Shown: positions 1 to 14,281, counted from the first letter of the stretch. The stretch: DNA of 31,341 bases from Cerioporus squamosus (GCA_022592435.1 JABYQS010000319.1:1-31341), one strand, 5' to 3'. Notes: a model not told the origin generated them from the sequence alone. A program made the numbers and translations.

Positions 1-1085
1 CCCGGACGAGAACGAGCAAGATTCCTGGCGCAACTCGGCCGTGGTGGAACTTGTTGAACCCCGGGCACTCGCCGACGCCGCCTCCGGACTTTCCAACAAG
101 TGGTCCGGGTCCGTGGCGTGGCGCCGCGACTCTACAGCAGAAATGTGAGTTCAAGTCCCGACGCGTATCCTATATATCTGCCCGAAACCGACTCCGCACT
201 CGGAGCCAGTGCGCACCCAGAAGGTTCAATAGCCGCGAGCCCTTGGCAAGCTGCGCCATCTCGCATGAACGCAGGAACATCGGCCGCAGCGTGTTGCTGC
301 AGGCAGGCAGGCCGCGCCGTGGTCCGTCGCGCGATGCCCGGTGTCTGCTGCCGCTGCCTGCGCTGTACTTCTAGTCTGTCTTGGCTCGTACGCACCTTCC
401 CATGGACTGATTGTGCTTGCGTTTCCCTCCGAATGCAGCGTGGGTGCCGCGTATGGCTCGAAGTTCGCCCTGTGGGACATGGGCAACCTCTACGGCGGCA
501 AACCGTACATGACAGGGACAAGCTTTGCCGAAGGCGGCCATTTGTTCAGGTACGTGTCACACCCTACCTTGCGCTGTCGTGGTGGTCGTGGTGGATCGCG
601 ACGTGCATGTCGTGTGCCGCTGCTGCCCAGTCGTGGTCGCCGCTGTCACTTTGCGGGCTCGGTCCCGCCGCCGTGCTGCTGCTGCTGCTGTCGCTGTCGT
701 CAGAACATGCCATATCGCCAGCGAAGGTTGTTCGCGGCCACGATTGACAGCCAGCCACACGCATGCGCGTCACGACTCACCACCCCCACACAATCGCCGC
801 CGCGTCGTCCGCTGACCTTGACCTTGCCCTGCGTCTCACTCAACACACAGGTGGTGCCCGACATACCCCGACTACTTTGCGGTGTCGACGAGCAGCCCGG
901 CCAAGGGCGCGGTCGTCCACGTCCACAACGTCACGTACACGCACGCGCAGCCAACCGCGTTCCAGATCGCGCCGCGCCCGCTGTACGTGCGCTCGTTCGA
1001 CTTTGTCGCCGCGCGCGGCATTCCGCGCATCGTCGCCGCCGTGGGCCGCGAGGTCGTCGTGTTTTACATCGGGGTCGACTCGTGA
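1..1085 (+). CDS. WD40-repeat-like protein, C-terminal fragment
   Basis: The gene enters from the left edge, so its start is missing. I see three exons: 2-144, 439-549 and 851-1085, with stop TGA at 1083-1085. Phases join cleanly (GT...AG at 145-438 and 550-850). The joined end has beta-propeller character: a 'SVAW' strand, then 'YGSKFALWDM', 'FRWCPTYPDYFAVST' and a last strand 'VVVFYIGVDS'. This resembles the closing blades of a WD40 domain in basidiomycete proteins of unknown role; I cannot name the family member. Both introns are about 295-300 nt, five times longer than others in the window, so an extra small exon inside them cannot be excluded. Partner and substrate are unknown. Confidence 0.6.
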
Positions 1086-2003
1086 GGCGTGGTTTGGTCT
1101 ACGAGACTGTGCCTGTGTCTGTGCGATGCGCTGCGTGTGTGTCACTGTGTGTGTACCGTATAGTGTTACGTCTGTTTCTGTTTCTGAAGCGTGATGCCAT
1201 CGGACCGTGACGTGCTTGGATCATTGGACGTCCGTGTCGTAATCCCGCTTGACCGGGGGATGGCATGCGATGTAGTGTTGAGCAAGTACTCGTATTGTGG
1301 CGCATCGCGTTGCGACGGCTACCGTACGATGCTGTTCTACAATCTGTACTTAGCAATAGATGATGAGATTGATCGCGGCTACTTGGCCCATTCAGCATTG
1401 GCATTAGAGCATCGATCAGGCAAATTGTATTGACCGTAATACGCCGCCGTACGCGGCCCCGGCGCAGGGTGGGTCGCCGGTCGACGCGATTGCAGTGCTT
1501 TCCGGGGTTGTTGTTCGTCGAGGCGACTCTGGGGACCGAGGGACACGCCTCAGGGGTGATCAAAAGTGATGCCAACACGGCTCCGCGAACTCGATTTTCG
1601 GTACTTAGGTTTACTGGAAGACAAAGTGACAGTTGCAACGCGGTATAATGTACATGAAAGATCTGCAGATCTGAACAGCGGGGGGAATGCTATGGACGAC
1701 GACAGAGCGATAGACAAGGACAAGGTGACAATATACTGGCGAGCGAGAGGACGGACGGGAGCCGGGGGGCCCATCGGTCTCTCAACAGGTGGCATAGCGG
1801 ATATAGTGGCGATGACAACATGGCGAGGCGAGGCGAGGGCGAAGGGGGACCGACAGGACAGGGAATTGGACAGCGATGATGACGACGGCGTGCGCGCGGT
1901 ATTACATTCGTATATAACTCTGACGGGAGACGACCTGTCCGACCGGAAACGCAGGAGAGTTCCAAGATATCATGGAGCCACGGAGGAGGCGAAACGAACG
2001 ACC
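1086..2003. other. Convergent intergenic region, no gene seen
   Basis: This stretch lies between two 3' ends (the WD40-like gene and the transcription factor). Short open frames here have no recognisable domain and overlap each other in several frames. The only local structure noted is a 14-bp perfect palindrome, AGATCTGCAGATCT, at 1659-1672. It probably contains both 3' UTRs. Confidence 0.5.
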
Positions 2004-4827
2004 TCAGCGCGACCCGCCGAAGCCGTTCGTGAAGGACTGCATCGGCGGGAGGGTCGGCCGGCCGTGGTCGTGTGCGCCGTACGTTGGCATTGGCGGCTGA
2101 TCACGGTAGGAACCCGCGTGCCCGTAGCCATAGTCAGAGACCCCGCCGCCCATGTAGCCCGAGGCGGAAGGCGGAGTGCCGTTCGTGCGCGAGAAGAACG
2201 CCTCACCGGCTGATCCGACCTCATTGAGCATGTACTCGAAGTACGTGTCGTCAGACTCGCTCATGGGCTGCAGCGCGCCGTACGAGGAGATGCCGCGGTT
2301 CGCTGCATTGTGCGGTGCGGGGACGGGGTATCCGCTGTGGGACGACGACGGGAAGTGCGGCATTCCATGCGACGAGGAGCCGGGGATCGACAGCGGAGCG
2401 AGCTGCGGGTGCTGTGCGGGATCTCGGGACATGGGGTAATGGTGCATTGGCGGCATCGACATTCCCACTGAGGAGCGAAGCGGGGGAAGGCCTGCACGTC
2501 CATTGTCAAGTTGGGTCGCGCCAAAGTCAATCAGAAGCTTACCTCCTGCGAACGAAGGCGGCACGCCCTCCTGCCTGTACCCGTTCTGGTCAGCCTGCTG
2601 GCGTGCGCGTTCTTGATCCATCGATACAAGACGGCGGAGGAAGCGGGCGTGGCATGCAGCCGAGTCAACCGCTGACCCGGTTACGTGACCGGCACCCTCA
2701 TATGCGTCTGCAGCCTTGTTGACGATGCTATATATTTCTCCGGCACCCACGCCAAGCTGAGCGATCGCGCTCGGGTTGCGGAGAAGCTGACGAGGCCGAG
2801 TCATCAGCAAGTCGGGTATATGCGGTCAAAGATAACTCACCCTGAGAAGGACGATCGCAGCATAGGCCGACATCACGGTAATGGACTCCTGCCCATACCG
2901 CTAGACCAGCATTAGCGAGGAGTTCTGACAGATCGCCTCGATGACTCACCAGAACATGCGTGCCCGCAAAGTCCTTCGACACAATCGACAGGTTTGTGCG
3001 AGCGCTCTTGAAGCACTGATGGACTGCCTCCGAGCTGGAAGGCGAACGGCCCATCTCCATCTTCGGGTTGAGTCCGAACGTGTTCAAGAACAGCCGGACA
3101 TGAGACTGGAAGAACGAGAGGAAGGAGACATGGAAGGGGTCCGACAGTGGCGCTGCAGAACAGAATGAGAATAATTCTTGCCTCGTAAAGCAGCTTTGTG
3201 CACTCACACTTACGCATCTCCATGTCCCAGATGTTGATCCACTCGTCAAGCTCCGCGTTCAGCTTGATCAACTCGCTCTCGACCAAGGTCGTGCGGTTGT
3301 GGTTGTACATGGCGTCCGTAGCACGAGAGCCGATGAGGCGCAGGTGCGTGAAGGCGGCGACGATGACATCCTCCGGACGCGTCTCACGACGAAGAGGGCC
3401 TTCTTCATGCCAGCTGCGACAGCGTTGTACTAGCTCGTCTTCCTGGAGCATCCAGGCATTGCCAGTCTGCATGCTGAGAGAGCGGTCGTGAACGAAGAGA
3501 ACGAGGTAGGTGCGTTCTTTGTTGCGACGCTCGAGCATCTGGAGCTCCGTCTCGCTCAGCTGGCGCACCTGGCGGTTGAGACGGAGAGCGATGGCCATGC
3601 GGGAGGCCATGCCAATGTAGTACCAAGTCTTCTTCTCGCCAGCCTCCTTCCAGTAGGTCATGCAAGCGAATGCCTGCACAATCTCGACGCTCTCTTGCAT
3701 CTCTGAGAATGTGTATACACACCACTCGTCGGCGAGCTGCTTGACCGCTGGGTAGGCGGCGGGACGGAAGAATTTGCATATAGCCATGAGCATAGTGGTG
3801 AACAAGAAGGGTGACCGAGAGCGGACATAGCTGGGCGAGTGGAGGGCAGGATCGAACAGATTGATGAATGGGTTCAGGCGAAGGAAGAAGAGGTCGAAGA
3901 ACGTCGAGACCTCCTCCTCGGGGATGATGCCAGCGGAGACGGGGTCCTTGGGAGCGTTTGGCAGGCTAGACGGAGGTTTGGGCAGAGGAGAGACTTGGGA
4001 ACGGGTAGGGCTCTGAGAGGGCTGTTTGTGCGGCGCATGAGTCGAACGGTCGGTGGGGCTGCCGCGGGAAGGCGAGTTCTCAGTCGGTTCCTTGTTCATG
4101 ACGATGTCCAAGAAGGAGGACCGCTGTGCTGTGCGGATAACGTTCGCGGGATATAGGGCCTCATCAGGACGATCGTCCTCGTCCTCGTCCATCTGGTCGT
4201 CGTCCGACTGGTGGCCGGAGAGGGAGCCATTGCCGGAGGGACCCGCGTAAGAGGGACCACTGGGCGGACTGTCCTGAGTAAAGGACCCAGCGGAGGTTGA
4301 CGCCTGAGAAAGGCCCGCGTTGGAAGGCTGCTTCGCTTTGGCGTTGTTGAGGCCCTTTTCGAGACGCCGAAGCATCTTGGAGGCCTCGGAGAGTCTGGAG
4401 GTGAGGAGGGCATACATGTGAACAATGAAGTGGGACACGGAGGAGAAGACCGACTTTGAACCGGGCTTTCGGCCGCGACGGTGCTTCTCGAACACACATC
4501 TGAGACGGTGCGTCAGACGATGAAATGGTAGTGGATTGGAAAGAGGACTTACTCGGCACCGGACCTTTGGCAGCGTTGGCACCGTTTTGTGCCATCTTCA
4601 GCACCGACGCATTTCATCTAACGTGATGACGTTGAGGGGGGGGGGGGGGATAGCGGACGAAGGGGGATAATACGTACCTTTGCCTGCCTGCAGACGGTGC
4701 AGGCACGGGCCCCTCTGACGACGGGGGTCTTGGTGCTGCAGAGATAGAAAGAAAGTCATGTTCTGGTGCAGCGGTGGAGAAGGGGGGAGACGGACGGAGG
4801 ATTGGCGGATGCGGTTTGCGAGTCCAT
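2004..4827 (-). CDS. Zn(II)2Cys6 transcription factor with Fungal_trans domain
   Basis: Eight exons on the minus strand: 4827-4796, 4735-4678, 4617-4553, 4499-4455, 4394-3214, 3152-2950, 2888-2841, 2786-2004. All phases close and give 804 aa. Cys23, 26, 33, 43, 46 and 53 form a binuclear zinc cluster (Cx2Cx6Cx9Cx2Cx6C), followed by a basic linker 'EKHRRGRKPGSK' and a heptad-like segment 'LSEASKMLRRLEKG' suited to dimerisation. A Ser/Pro/Asp-rich linker leads to a Fungal_trans regulatory domain ('NPFINLFDPALHS', 'SPFLFTTMLMAICKFF', 'RNKERTYLVLFVHDRSLS', 'TGNAWMLQEDEL'). The C-terminal ~250 residues are Pro/Ser/Gly/Met-rich and low in structure, typical of an activation region. ATG 4827 is the first start in frame with the zinc cluster. 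It is expected to be a nuclear, sequence-specific DNA-binding regulator. Target genes are unknown and no pathway cluster adjoins it. Confidence 0.9.
4636..4649. repeat. 14-nt G homopolymer inside an intron
   Basis: Fourteen consecutive G on the + strand, read as C14 in the transcript of the Zn2Cys6 gene. It sits in intron 2 (4677-4618), about 20 nt before the 3' splice site, and likely serves as part of the pyrimidine tract. Its length may be unstable or miscalled. Confidence 0.85.
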
Positions 4828-7346
4828 GTTGATAGCGCTGCCGGGCAACACGGCGACTTGAGAGGATAGCGAGGGTGATTGGTGTGGGGAACAACGGGGA
4901 CGAGGAGCTGGTGCCGGGGCGAGCGAGCGCGACGGACTCGGGGCGGAGAGGGATGGGTGCGTGGGGGGAGGGGAGGGGAGGTGGGAGGAGAAGGGCTGGC
5001 GGGGAGGAGAGAGGGGAGGGAGAGAGGGTTAAGATGGGAAAGAGAGGAGGACGACGGACGTGAGACTCGGACGTGCAGCCAGACGCCGGGAATACAGTGC
5101 GAACTGGCCGGGAAAAGGGGTTCTGCCGCCCCAGCCGACGGCCCATTTCCTTTATTCCCCGGTTTTCATTCTCCGGCTACTTCTCCCGCCCCCCCGGCGC
5201 CCAATCACAGCCCGCCCACGGCCACTTGCATTTCCCAAAGACGCCGGAACCGCCCAGATAAGGCAGCGACCAAGTCACCGGCCCTCTCCTGTCAGGCCGC
5301 GCGCCTCCCAGATCGCCCTCTCGTCCGTCGCAATCGCACTCTTCCTCCCGCTCTGCCCCCTTTGCGTCCCGCCGACCGTCCAATGCCCGCCCGACGAGCA
5401 GTCTCCACGCAACCCTGGCTCTGCGCGTCGAATGCAGCGTCCTCCGCCACGCGGATCGCAGGGGCGTCTCGCCGACGTCACTGCCAGCGATGCCCGCCTG
5501 TGCCGGCGCTCGGTAGCCTCGTTTGGGATCCTCCTTGCCACGTCCTGTGCTCGTCCTGCCTTTTCGGGTCTTCCGGCGTTTACCTCGGTCGTCCTCGGCC
5601 TTTCATCTGCTCCCCGGCTGGCCTCCTTCCCTGCTCGGCCTCTCGCCGGCAACCCTTCCCGTCCTCCTCCCCCTGCACGACTGCCCATCCCGGTGGTCAC
5701 TCTACGAAGCCTGCTGCCTTCTCATGTGCGATTAGCCATCTCTCGACGCAAGTGGACGGCGACGAGTTCCTCATCGCCGCTCAGCGTGCGCGGCACACCG
5801 GCACATGAAGCTACTTTTTGATCGCCAGAAACAGCCGACCGCATACCCCAGCGCTCCGGCTCGCAACACGCTCCAAACCCACAAACTCAATTCTCTTGTT
5901 TCCTTTGTCTCCGTCCTCCCGCTCGTCACCTTCGTTGCCCGCTACTACATACGTATATGCCTCACTAACAGCAGTCTCCTCGCCTTCTCCTTTCTGTCTA
6001 AGCTCCAGCTGCTTCTCCCGCACGTCACGTCAGCCTGTTCATCGCCAGCAGCGCGCTCACGCAACGCCCGTTGACCGCGCAAGACGTTCCAACGGTTCCT
6101 TGGCAAGGAACGGGACTCGAGAGCCGTCCAGCTCCTTGCCGCCCCTGCTCGCCCTCGGTGTCTCACCGGCCTCTCTCGGCCAGTGCGCCGCTCTCGCTAT
6201 CTGTCAACACACGCCGCGCTCTAGCTCTAGGGGCAGCAGGCTATCAAAAACCTACGGACTAGGGCCGGCGCGGTGTCCGGGATCGCCCTCTCGCAAATCC
6301 AGCACTCATTCACCGGCTTTCGTAGCGTGTTGCGGCGTCGCCGAGCACGCCATACAGTACGCTCGATGATTCAGACTTGCAGTGTCTTGCGGATGGCCTG
6401 GCTCGGACGCCCGCGCCGCTCCGTGCTATCGCGACTTCAAGTGGCCTCCCTGCCTGCTGCCAGAAGAGGGCCGAGGCATCGTGTAGCTGCGTGCATCGCG
6501 GCGTCCCGTCGACCGGAGGCCGGGACGACGTCAGTGATATTTTGCTTCCGGCCATTCACCGGCGTGCAGGCTCTTTGTCTTTTATCCCATTGGCCTATCA
6601 TACTCCTATCATACAGTAGCTCCAACCAGCGCCGACTTGATGGAACGCCGACAAGTCTCGTCACGCCGCCAGCTCCGATCGCGCGCAGAACGCAGAAGGG
6701 TGGAGCAGGCCGGCTTTCTAACTGCTCGCGGGGCGGCGGTTGACTCATGCTCGTCCTTCTTTGCCCTGAGCTCGGTGGTTCGCCCTTCAAAGCTTCAGCT
6801 TCAGTATGATCAGTATGCGCTATACAAACACGCTCGAGATCTGGGCGGAGGATGGGAATGGATCGCAGGCAGAGGGTACGCGGACGTCAGGAGCTTAGAG
6901 CTCCGTTGCGTTCCCTGAACGACGCGCCCGAGGAGAACCCTACAAGCGTATTTAGAGCGAGTGATAGGCTAGCCGCAGGGTAAGGCCAGCTCGATCGAAA
7001 GCGATGTCAAGAAAGGCTGGGCAGGCTCATATAATTGCGGACGAGAACGAGGGTCCGTCGCTTCATCGAGCCAGGCAGAGTTCACGCATGTCTAGCTCAA
7101 AGCGTTCTTCTAGTCTCCGAGCTTTTTGGACAGCACCCAACCCGAGCCGCGGCGTGACATTGGAGGTCAGGAGCATTACACAATGCACAGTCAGAGGGAG
7201 GACAGGCAGCGAGTCTGTCGGACGTCGGTTTCCGACGCGGCCTTCGTGCGGTAGCTACATCCAGGCATCCGCCTCAACCGTGATACTACCGTGACACGAG
7301 TTGCGGCGCCTGCGTCTGCCGACGACAACTTCAAGGGGGGTCCTGG
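4828..7346. other. 2.5-kb region without a recognisable gene
   Basis: It lies upstream of the transcription factor start (minus strand) and downstream of the NOC4 stop. Several long overlapping open frames exist (for instance 5060-5821 and 4879-5808, +), but their translations are Pro/Arg/Ser/Ala-rich, lie in competing frames, lack domains and look like GC-driven chance frames. About 4955-5035 is strongly purine-rich on the + strand (runs of GGGG separated by A/T), giving a CT-rich tract before the transcription factor, as is common in fungal promoters. The rest may hold a long 5' leader, distal promoter elements or a noncoding RNA; nothing in the sequence decides this. Confidence 0.45.
4955..5035 (+). 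promoter_or_regulatory. Purine-rich / G-run tract upstream of the transcription factor
   Basis: Repeated GGGG and GGAGG runs on the + strand (for example GGGGGGAGGGGAGGGGAGG) correspond to a CT-rich tract 130-210 nt before the ATG at 4827. CT-rich tracts near transcription starts are known in fungal promoters. At least four G-runs with short spacers could also form a G-quadruplex. Function is inferred only. Confidence 0.35.
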
Positions 7347-9705
7347 TCAAGCGATGGTCCACAGCTCGTCTAGCCCGTCCGCCTCAGGCACTTGCGAGAG
7401 CTCGAGCGCGGTCGCCGGCTCTTTGCGGATCCTGCGCTTCGCCTCGGTGTCGAACAGCTGGCAAAGCAAAACGGGCGTGAGCCTATCAGCTCCGAGGAGG
7501 GTCGGGGGGCGGAGATGGAGAGGGGAAGGGGGACTGGCTTACCGTCCCGTACGTGTGGTCGAGGAAGTCCTCCATCGCGTAGCTCGGCCGGGTGAACGCC
7601 TCCTCGAAGATCCGCGCGAGCGTTGAGACAGGCGCGTGGTAGTGCTGCCGGTGCGTGTAGAGCTCCCAGAGCGAGCTCTCGAGCGCGTTCGTGAGGTTTG
7701 GATTGCGCTCGGACGCGTCGAACCCGTCTGCGTGCGTGCGTGCGTGCGTGCGAAGCCGGCAACCAAGGATACGGATATGGGCGCGTATTTAGTAGGTTAG
7801 TAAGTGAAGAAGGCGGGATGATGGAAGGAAGCCAAACGGGCAGTTGGGGGATGGGTGAGTCATGGATGACAACGACATACCGCATTCTGCGCCGGAGAGG
7901 TCGTCCGTGCGGTGGATCATGGCCATCAAGGCCGGGTGCCGGCGAAGCATGTTGTAGGTGAACGGGATGAGCATGATCACCGCGGCCGGAGGCGCGTTTA
8001 GGGAGAGCCTTGATAGCCGTTTCACGAACGAGGCGACCAGGTTGGCGGGCAGATGCCTGTGAAAGATCGCGATCAGTTTACAATTGGCTGTGGCCGGGCA
8101 GTGCTGGGTGAGGCGTGAATAGGAAACCGGGCACTCACGTCGAGCTGAGGAAGAGCTCCGTGAGTCGGAAGAAGCGAGCGCGGTGCTTCAGGTGAAGGAC
8201 GTCCCTGTCGAGGAAGCCATACAGTCGTGTGTAGAAAGAAGGGTAGTCCCTGAGGAGATGCCGCAGTGCCGTCAATTGGGGTGCTTGGATCGAGCAAGCG
8301 CGATTCGGATGTGCTTACAGGTTGTACTCTTTCATGAGCGTGAATAGCGCATTCAGCGCTAGAAGGCCGACGGTGCCCCCTGGATAGTACAGCAGTTAGG
8401 CTTAGGTCGGACATAAGATACAGACCGCATCGCTGCGTACCGTGGTCGACCGAAGAGCTGACCCAGTCCATAATCAGGATCGGTCGCGTGAGGTGAGGGA
8501 TGACACCCCGGTGAAGAACGTTCAGGACCCTGAGCGAGTGCGCCTTCGTGGACTCGGTCGATCCCTGCGAGAGCTGCGGGAGAAGTGCAAGCCATGCGCG
8601 CGTGAAGACCGCCCGGTGCGCAGCCAGGGAGTGCAAGGACTGGTGGATGGTCAGCGTGTGCACGCGGGCGGCAGGGCCTTTTTTGCCTTCCGCGGCAGGC
8701 TTCGCAGGAGGGTCGTCGAAGAACTTGCGCCAGTCGTCTTCCCCGTCTGTGTCGGCTTCGTCCTCTGGGGCCTCATCCTCATCCTCGTCGCCGCCTTTGG
8801 ATTTCTTCGGCGGCGGAGGCTTGGTGCCCATCTCCTCAACCCACCAGCTGTTCAGCTCGGACGCTTGTGTGGGGAAGGTAGTCAGGCGCTCCAGTATAGA
8901 GAGCAGATTGCCAGGCAGCTGAGGGGCCTCGGAGTAAGGGTGCTTTGAGATAAGGAGGCTATATACAGTCTGTAAGTCAGGGTGCATGGTGTGGAAGGTG
9001 GGTGGACGAACGCTGCATCGCGGAGGAAGAACCACCGTATGTCGTCGTACACACTGAACCAGGTGTTGACGAAGTGGTCGCGTACGTCCGGGTCCAGCGT
9101 ACGGTCACTTTGAGACCCTGCGTCTGTCTTTCGCTTCTTCGACCCGGCAGTGCGTTGCGAGGGTGGACAGAGGAGGAGTGCAGACACGATCTTGCGGAAG
9201 TGCGAAACGTGGAATTGTGGGGGCTGCTTGCTGTCGCCAGTGCGAGTGAGGGAGGAAGAGAGGTGCTTCTGGAGAGAGAACAAAATGTCCAGAGAAGAAG
9301 TCTGTCCCGTGCGTGAGCTACAAGAACTCAAAGGTGCAAGTAGCAGTGACATACCTTCAGAGACGGCTCCTCGTCCTTTAGCAGGCTCGCCAAAAGGTCC
9401 ACGAAACTGTGCAGTCTCTCGAGCAGCCATGCACGGACTGCTTTGGCTTCTTCCGTGCGGTCAGGCCCAGAGAAGAGGCCGTTCGTGATGATAACCACGA
9501 AGACCCTGTACAGCGCATAGATAGCTTTTAACAGATGTGCGTGGCTCTCGGTGTCCAGCGCAATGTCGAGCAGGTCGGCAAGAGGATTCAGCGAGGAGCC
9601 ATTAGAGACAGCGGCAGTGAGTTGCTTCTCGAGATCCTGGATAGTCCGAACGGTGTCGTCCACCTCGCGCGTCTTGCGCTTCTTCGAGGGTAGCGATGGA
9701 GGCAT
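7347..9705 (-). CDS. NOC4: Nucleolar complex protein 4 (CBF/NOC domain)
   Basis: Eight exons: 9705-9355, 9301-9012, 8958-8441, 8379-8319, 8249-8139, 8056-7881, 7727-7543, 7460-7347. Phases close and give 601 aa. The N-terminal part is helical, with KKRK-type basic stretches near the start ('PSKKRKTREVDD') and at 'GSKKRKTD'. A middle acidic block ('GGDEDEDEAPEDEADTDGED') precedes the CBF/NOC domain: 'VHTLTIHQSLHSLAAHRAVFTRAWLALL', 'GGTVGLLALNALF', 'DYPSFYTRLYGFLD', 'HLPANLVASFVKRLSRLSL', 'PPAAVIMLIPFTYNMLRRHP' and the end 'ESSLWELYTHRQHYHAPV'. In the family, Noc4 pairs with Nop14 in the nucleolus for 40S subunit maturation and export. The third exon needs the acceptor TATATAG at 8959 to restore the conserved 'LRDAALLI'. 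It shares a 221-bp divergent promoter with CEF1. Length is close to the fungal norm. Confidence 0.93.
7729..7752. repeat. (TGCG)6 microsatellite at a NOC4 3' splice site
   Basis: Six perfect TGCG units. In transcript sense this is a CGCA ladder ending in the CAG acceptor of the last-but-one intron (7880-7728). This intron is 153 nt, against 42-83 nt for the gene's other introns. A TACTAAC branch-like motif (7802-7796) lies about 70 nt before the acceptor, farther than usual. Confidence 0.85.
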
Positions 9706-9926
9706 GACAAGCAAGGCTAGTTTTTGCGGCGCGCGGACGCTGTGGATGTGAGACGAAACCCCTCCGAATCCCGATGAATCCTCGAATATTTCGTGCAAGT
9801 CACGTGTAAGGAGTAGTGGCCGGAATAGGAAATGTTTGGGCCATGGCGGCGCTGAGCGAGCTCCCGTCGTTCTTGACCACCACCTCCCCGCGTCCTCCTT
9901 CCCTCTAACCTGTATATCTCGCACTA
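9706..9926. promoter_or_regulatory. Divergent promoter NOC4 / CEF1
   Basis: Only 221 bp separate the two start codons, which point away from each other, so both genes must share this region. No clear TATA box is seen near either start. The element TCACGTG-like 'GTCACGTGTAAG' at about 9798-9809 contains a CACGTG E-box, a known bHLH target. Confidence 0.55.
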
Positions 9927-12817
<2,891 letters not shown>

Positions 12818-13078
12818 GATGGACTTGTTTTGTGTACCGCCTAGTCGTACTACATAGGATGTTGTCGCTGTATCTGATGCACACCGTGTGTGCCCATCGT
12901 GCTCTTTCTAGCGTCGTGTGCACGATGGTCTGCTCCCGGGGGGCCTATGTCCCTGGCGCCTTCTGGATTCTCCGCGTGCGCCGTGTGCGGGGAGTGAGAA
13001 GGACGCGGGCGAGATGCAGACAGGCCCCGGACACGAGGCGTCCTAAATTTCTCTGCAGGATGACAGCATTCAGTGCAG

Positions 13079-14281
13079 ATGATCCATATCACCCTGCGCC
13101 ACGAGGCGTTCTGCTTTTCTTCCCCGGACTCGACTCCACCCGCCCCTGTGCGCGTCCCAATGCCCCCTGCCTCGTCTACCGCCTCCTCCAGCTCGACGGC
13201 GAGGCACAGCCCCGCTTCCCGCTCGCCTGCCCCTACCGCCATCACCACCGTCGTCGCCGTCACACCGTCACGTTCGATCCTTACGACTACAGTAACTTCG
13301 GGTGGCTCGCCAAGCCTGCCCACCGTCGGGGCTGTTCTCCAGTCCAACTCGTCGAATGTGCCAGTAGCGGCCATAGCGGGAGGCACCGCAGCAGGAGTGG
13401 TCCTTGCTCTGGTCGCAGTGGTCGGCTGGACATGGTGGGGTAGATGCATCAAGCGGAGGAAAGCGAAGGAACGGAAAGAAGCGGTATGTCCCCCTGTCAT
13501 TCTGTGATGCTGACAGCGAGTGCTCATCCACCTCAAGCTCGCCTTCCTGGAGGTCCGAGAGAACACGCGCAAGAACGCATCGTCCCTGTCGGCCCCCGCG
13601 CCTCAATACAGACCTGCGTTCACCATTCGCGGGCACCCCTCGCGGAAGGTCCAGTTCGTTTCTTCCGGCGCGTCTCCTTCAAGCCAGTCGACGCTGCAGG
13701 GCATCTCGGAGAAGAAAGGCAGTGTCGGTACGTTCACCCTCAGTCACTATTGCAGACTCGGAAGTTGAGGAGACGCGTGCAACGTACTCACAGATCCCGA
13801 GAAATCCGTGCAACCTGCTCCGACTCCCCGACCTCCGAGGCCTCCCACACCTTCGACCCAACTGGAACGCTATCCGAGTAAGCCTGAGCCGGACGTGCCC
13901 CCGCCGTTACCTCGCAAGAATCCCAGGCGAGAGCTTGCGCACGAGTCCTCGACGGCCCCCACGGATGCATTATCTGTACAGCACCGGCTCGCACATCAAG
14001 CGTCGACGGTGAGCGCGGCATCCCAGTACTCCACGCAGAGTGCTGTTGAAGAGAGGCCGTCCGGCGTGCCATCCAGTCTGCTCTTGGCGTTGACGAACGA
14101 GGGCAACCGGAAGTCCTTGCTCGCTGGCTACCTTCCCTGGAACCGTTACCGCACGTCCGTCGCGTCGAACAACCGTTTATCGGAGTATAGCACGGGATCG
14201 GTCTATTCGCAGTTTGACGACCAGCCTTGGGAGCCGGTAGGGTACGCGTATGGAGGGGAGGAAGAACTGCCACGGCGGTGA
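13079..14281 (+). CDS. Orphan single-pass membrane protein with Ser/Pro/Thr-rich ectodomain
   Basis: Three exons, 13079-13483, 13538-13727 and 13794-14281, joined in phase, give 360 aa. Residues up to about 100 are Ser/Thr/Pro-rich (likely O-glycosylated), including 'PPASSTASSSSTARHSP'. A transmembrane helix 'AAIAGGTAAGVVLALVAVV' at about 105-125 is followed at once by a strongly basic stop-transfer stretch 'RCIKRRKAKERKEA', which places the C-terminus inside. The cytoplasmic tail is long and low-complexity, with a proline-rich part ('PTPRPPRPPTPS', 'PPPLPRKNPRR') resembling SH3/WW-binding sequence. No catalytic domain is recognised. This plan is common among basidiomycete surface proteins of unknown role. 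The ATG at 13079 gives no classical signal peptide, so an unseen upstream exon is possible; the start is uncertain. Confidence 0.65.

Noticed and set aside
147..160. GTTCAAGTCCC resembling a tRNA B box
   Set aside because: No matching A box, anticodon stem or acceptor stem could be paired around it; it is in an intron of the WD40-like gene.
1659..1672. 14-bp perfect palindrome AGATCTGCAGATCT
   Set aside because: A single short palindrome in an intergenic region with no partner site or repeat; chance is sufficient.
4879..5821. Overlapping long open frames of 309 and 253 codons on the + strand
   Set aside because: They lie in competing frames, are Pro/Arg/Ser-rich, have no domain, and match what GC-rich DNA gives by chance.
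8959..9011. Alternative NOC4 acceptor at CTTACAG (8970), giving a 42-nt intron
   Set aside because: It leads to the wrong frame. The later TATATAG acceptor gives a 53-nt intron and restores the conserved sequence.
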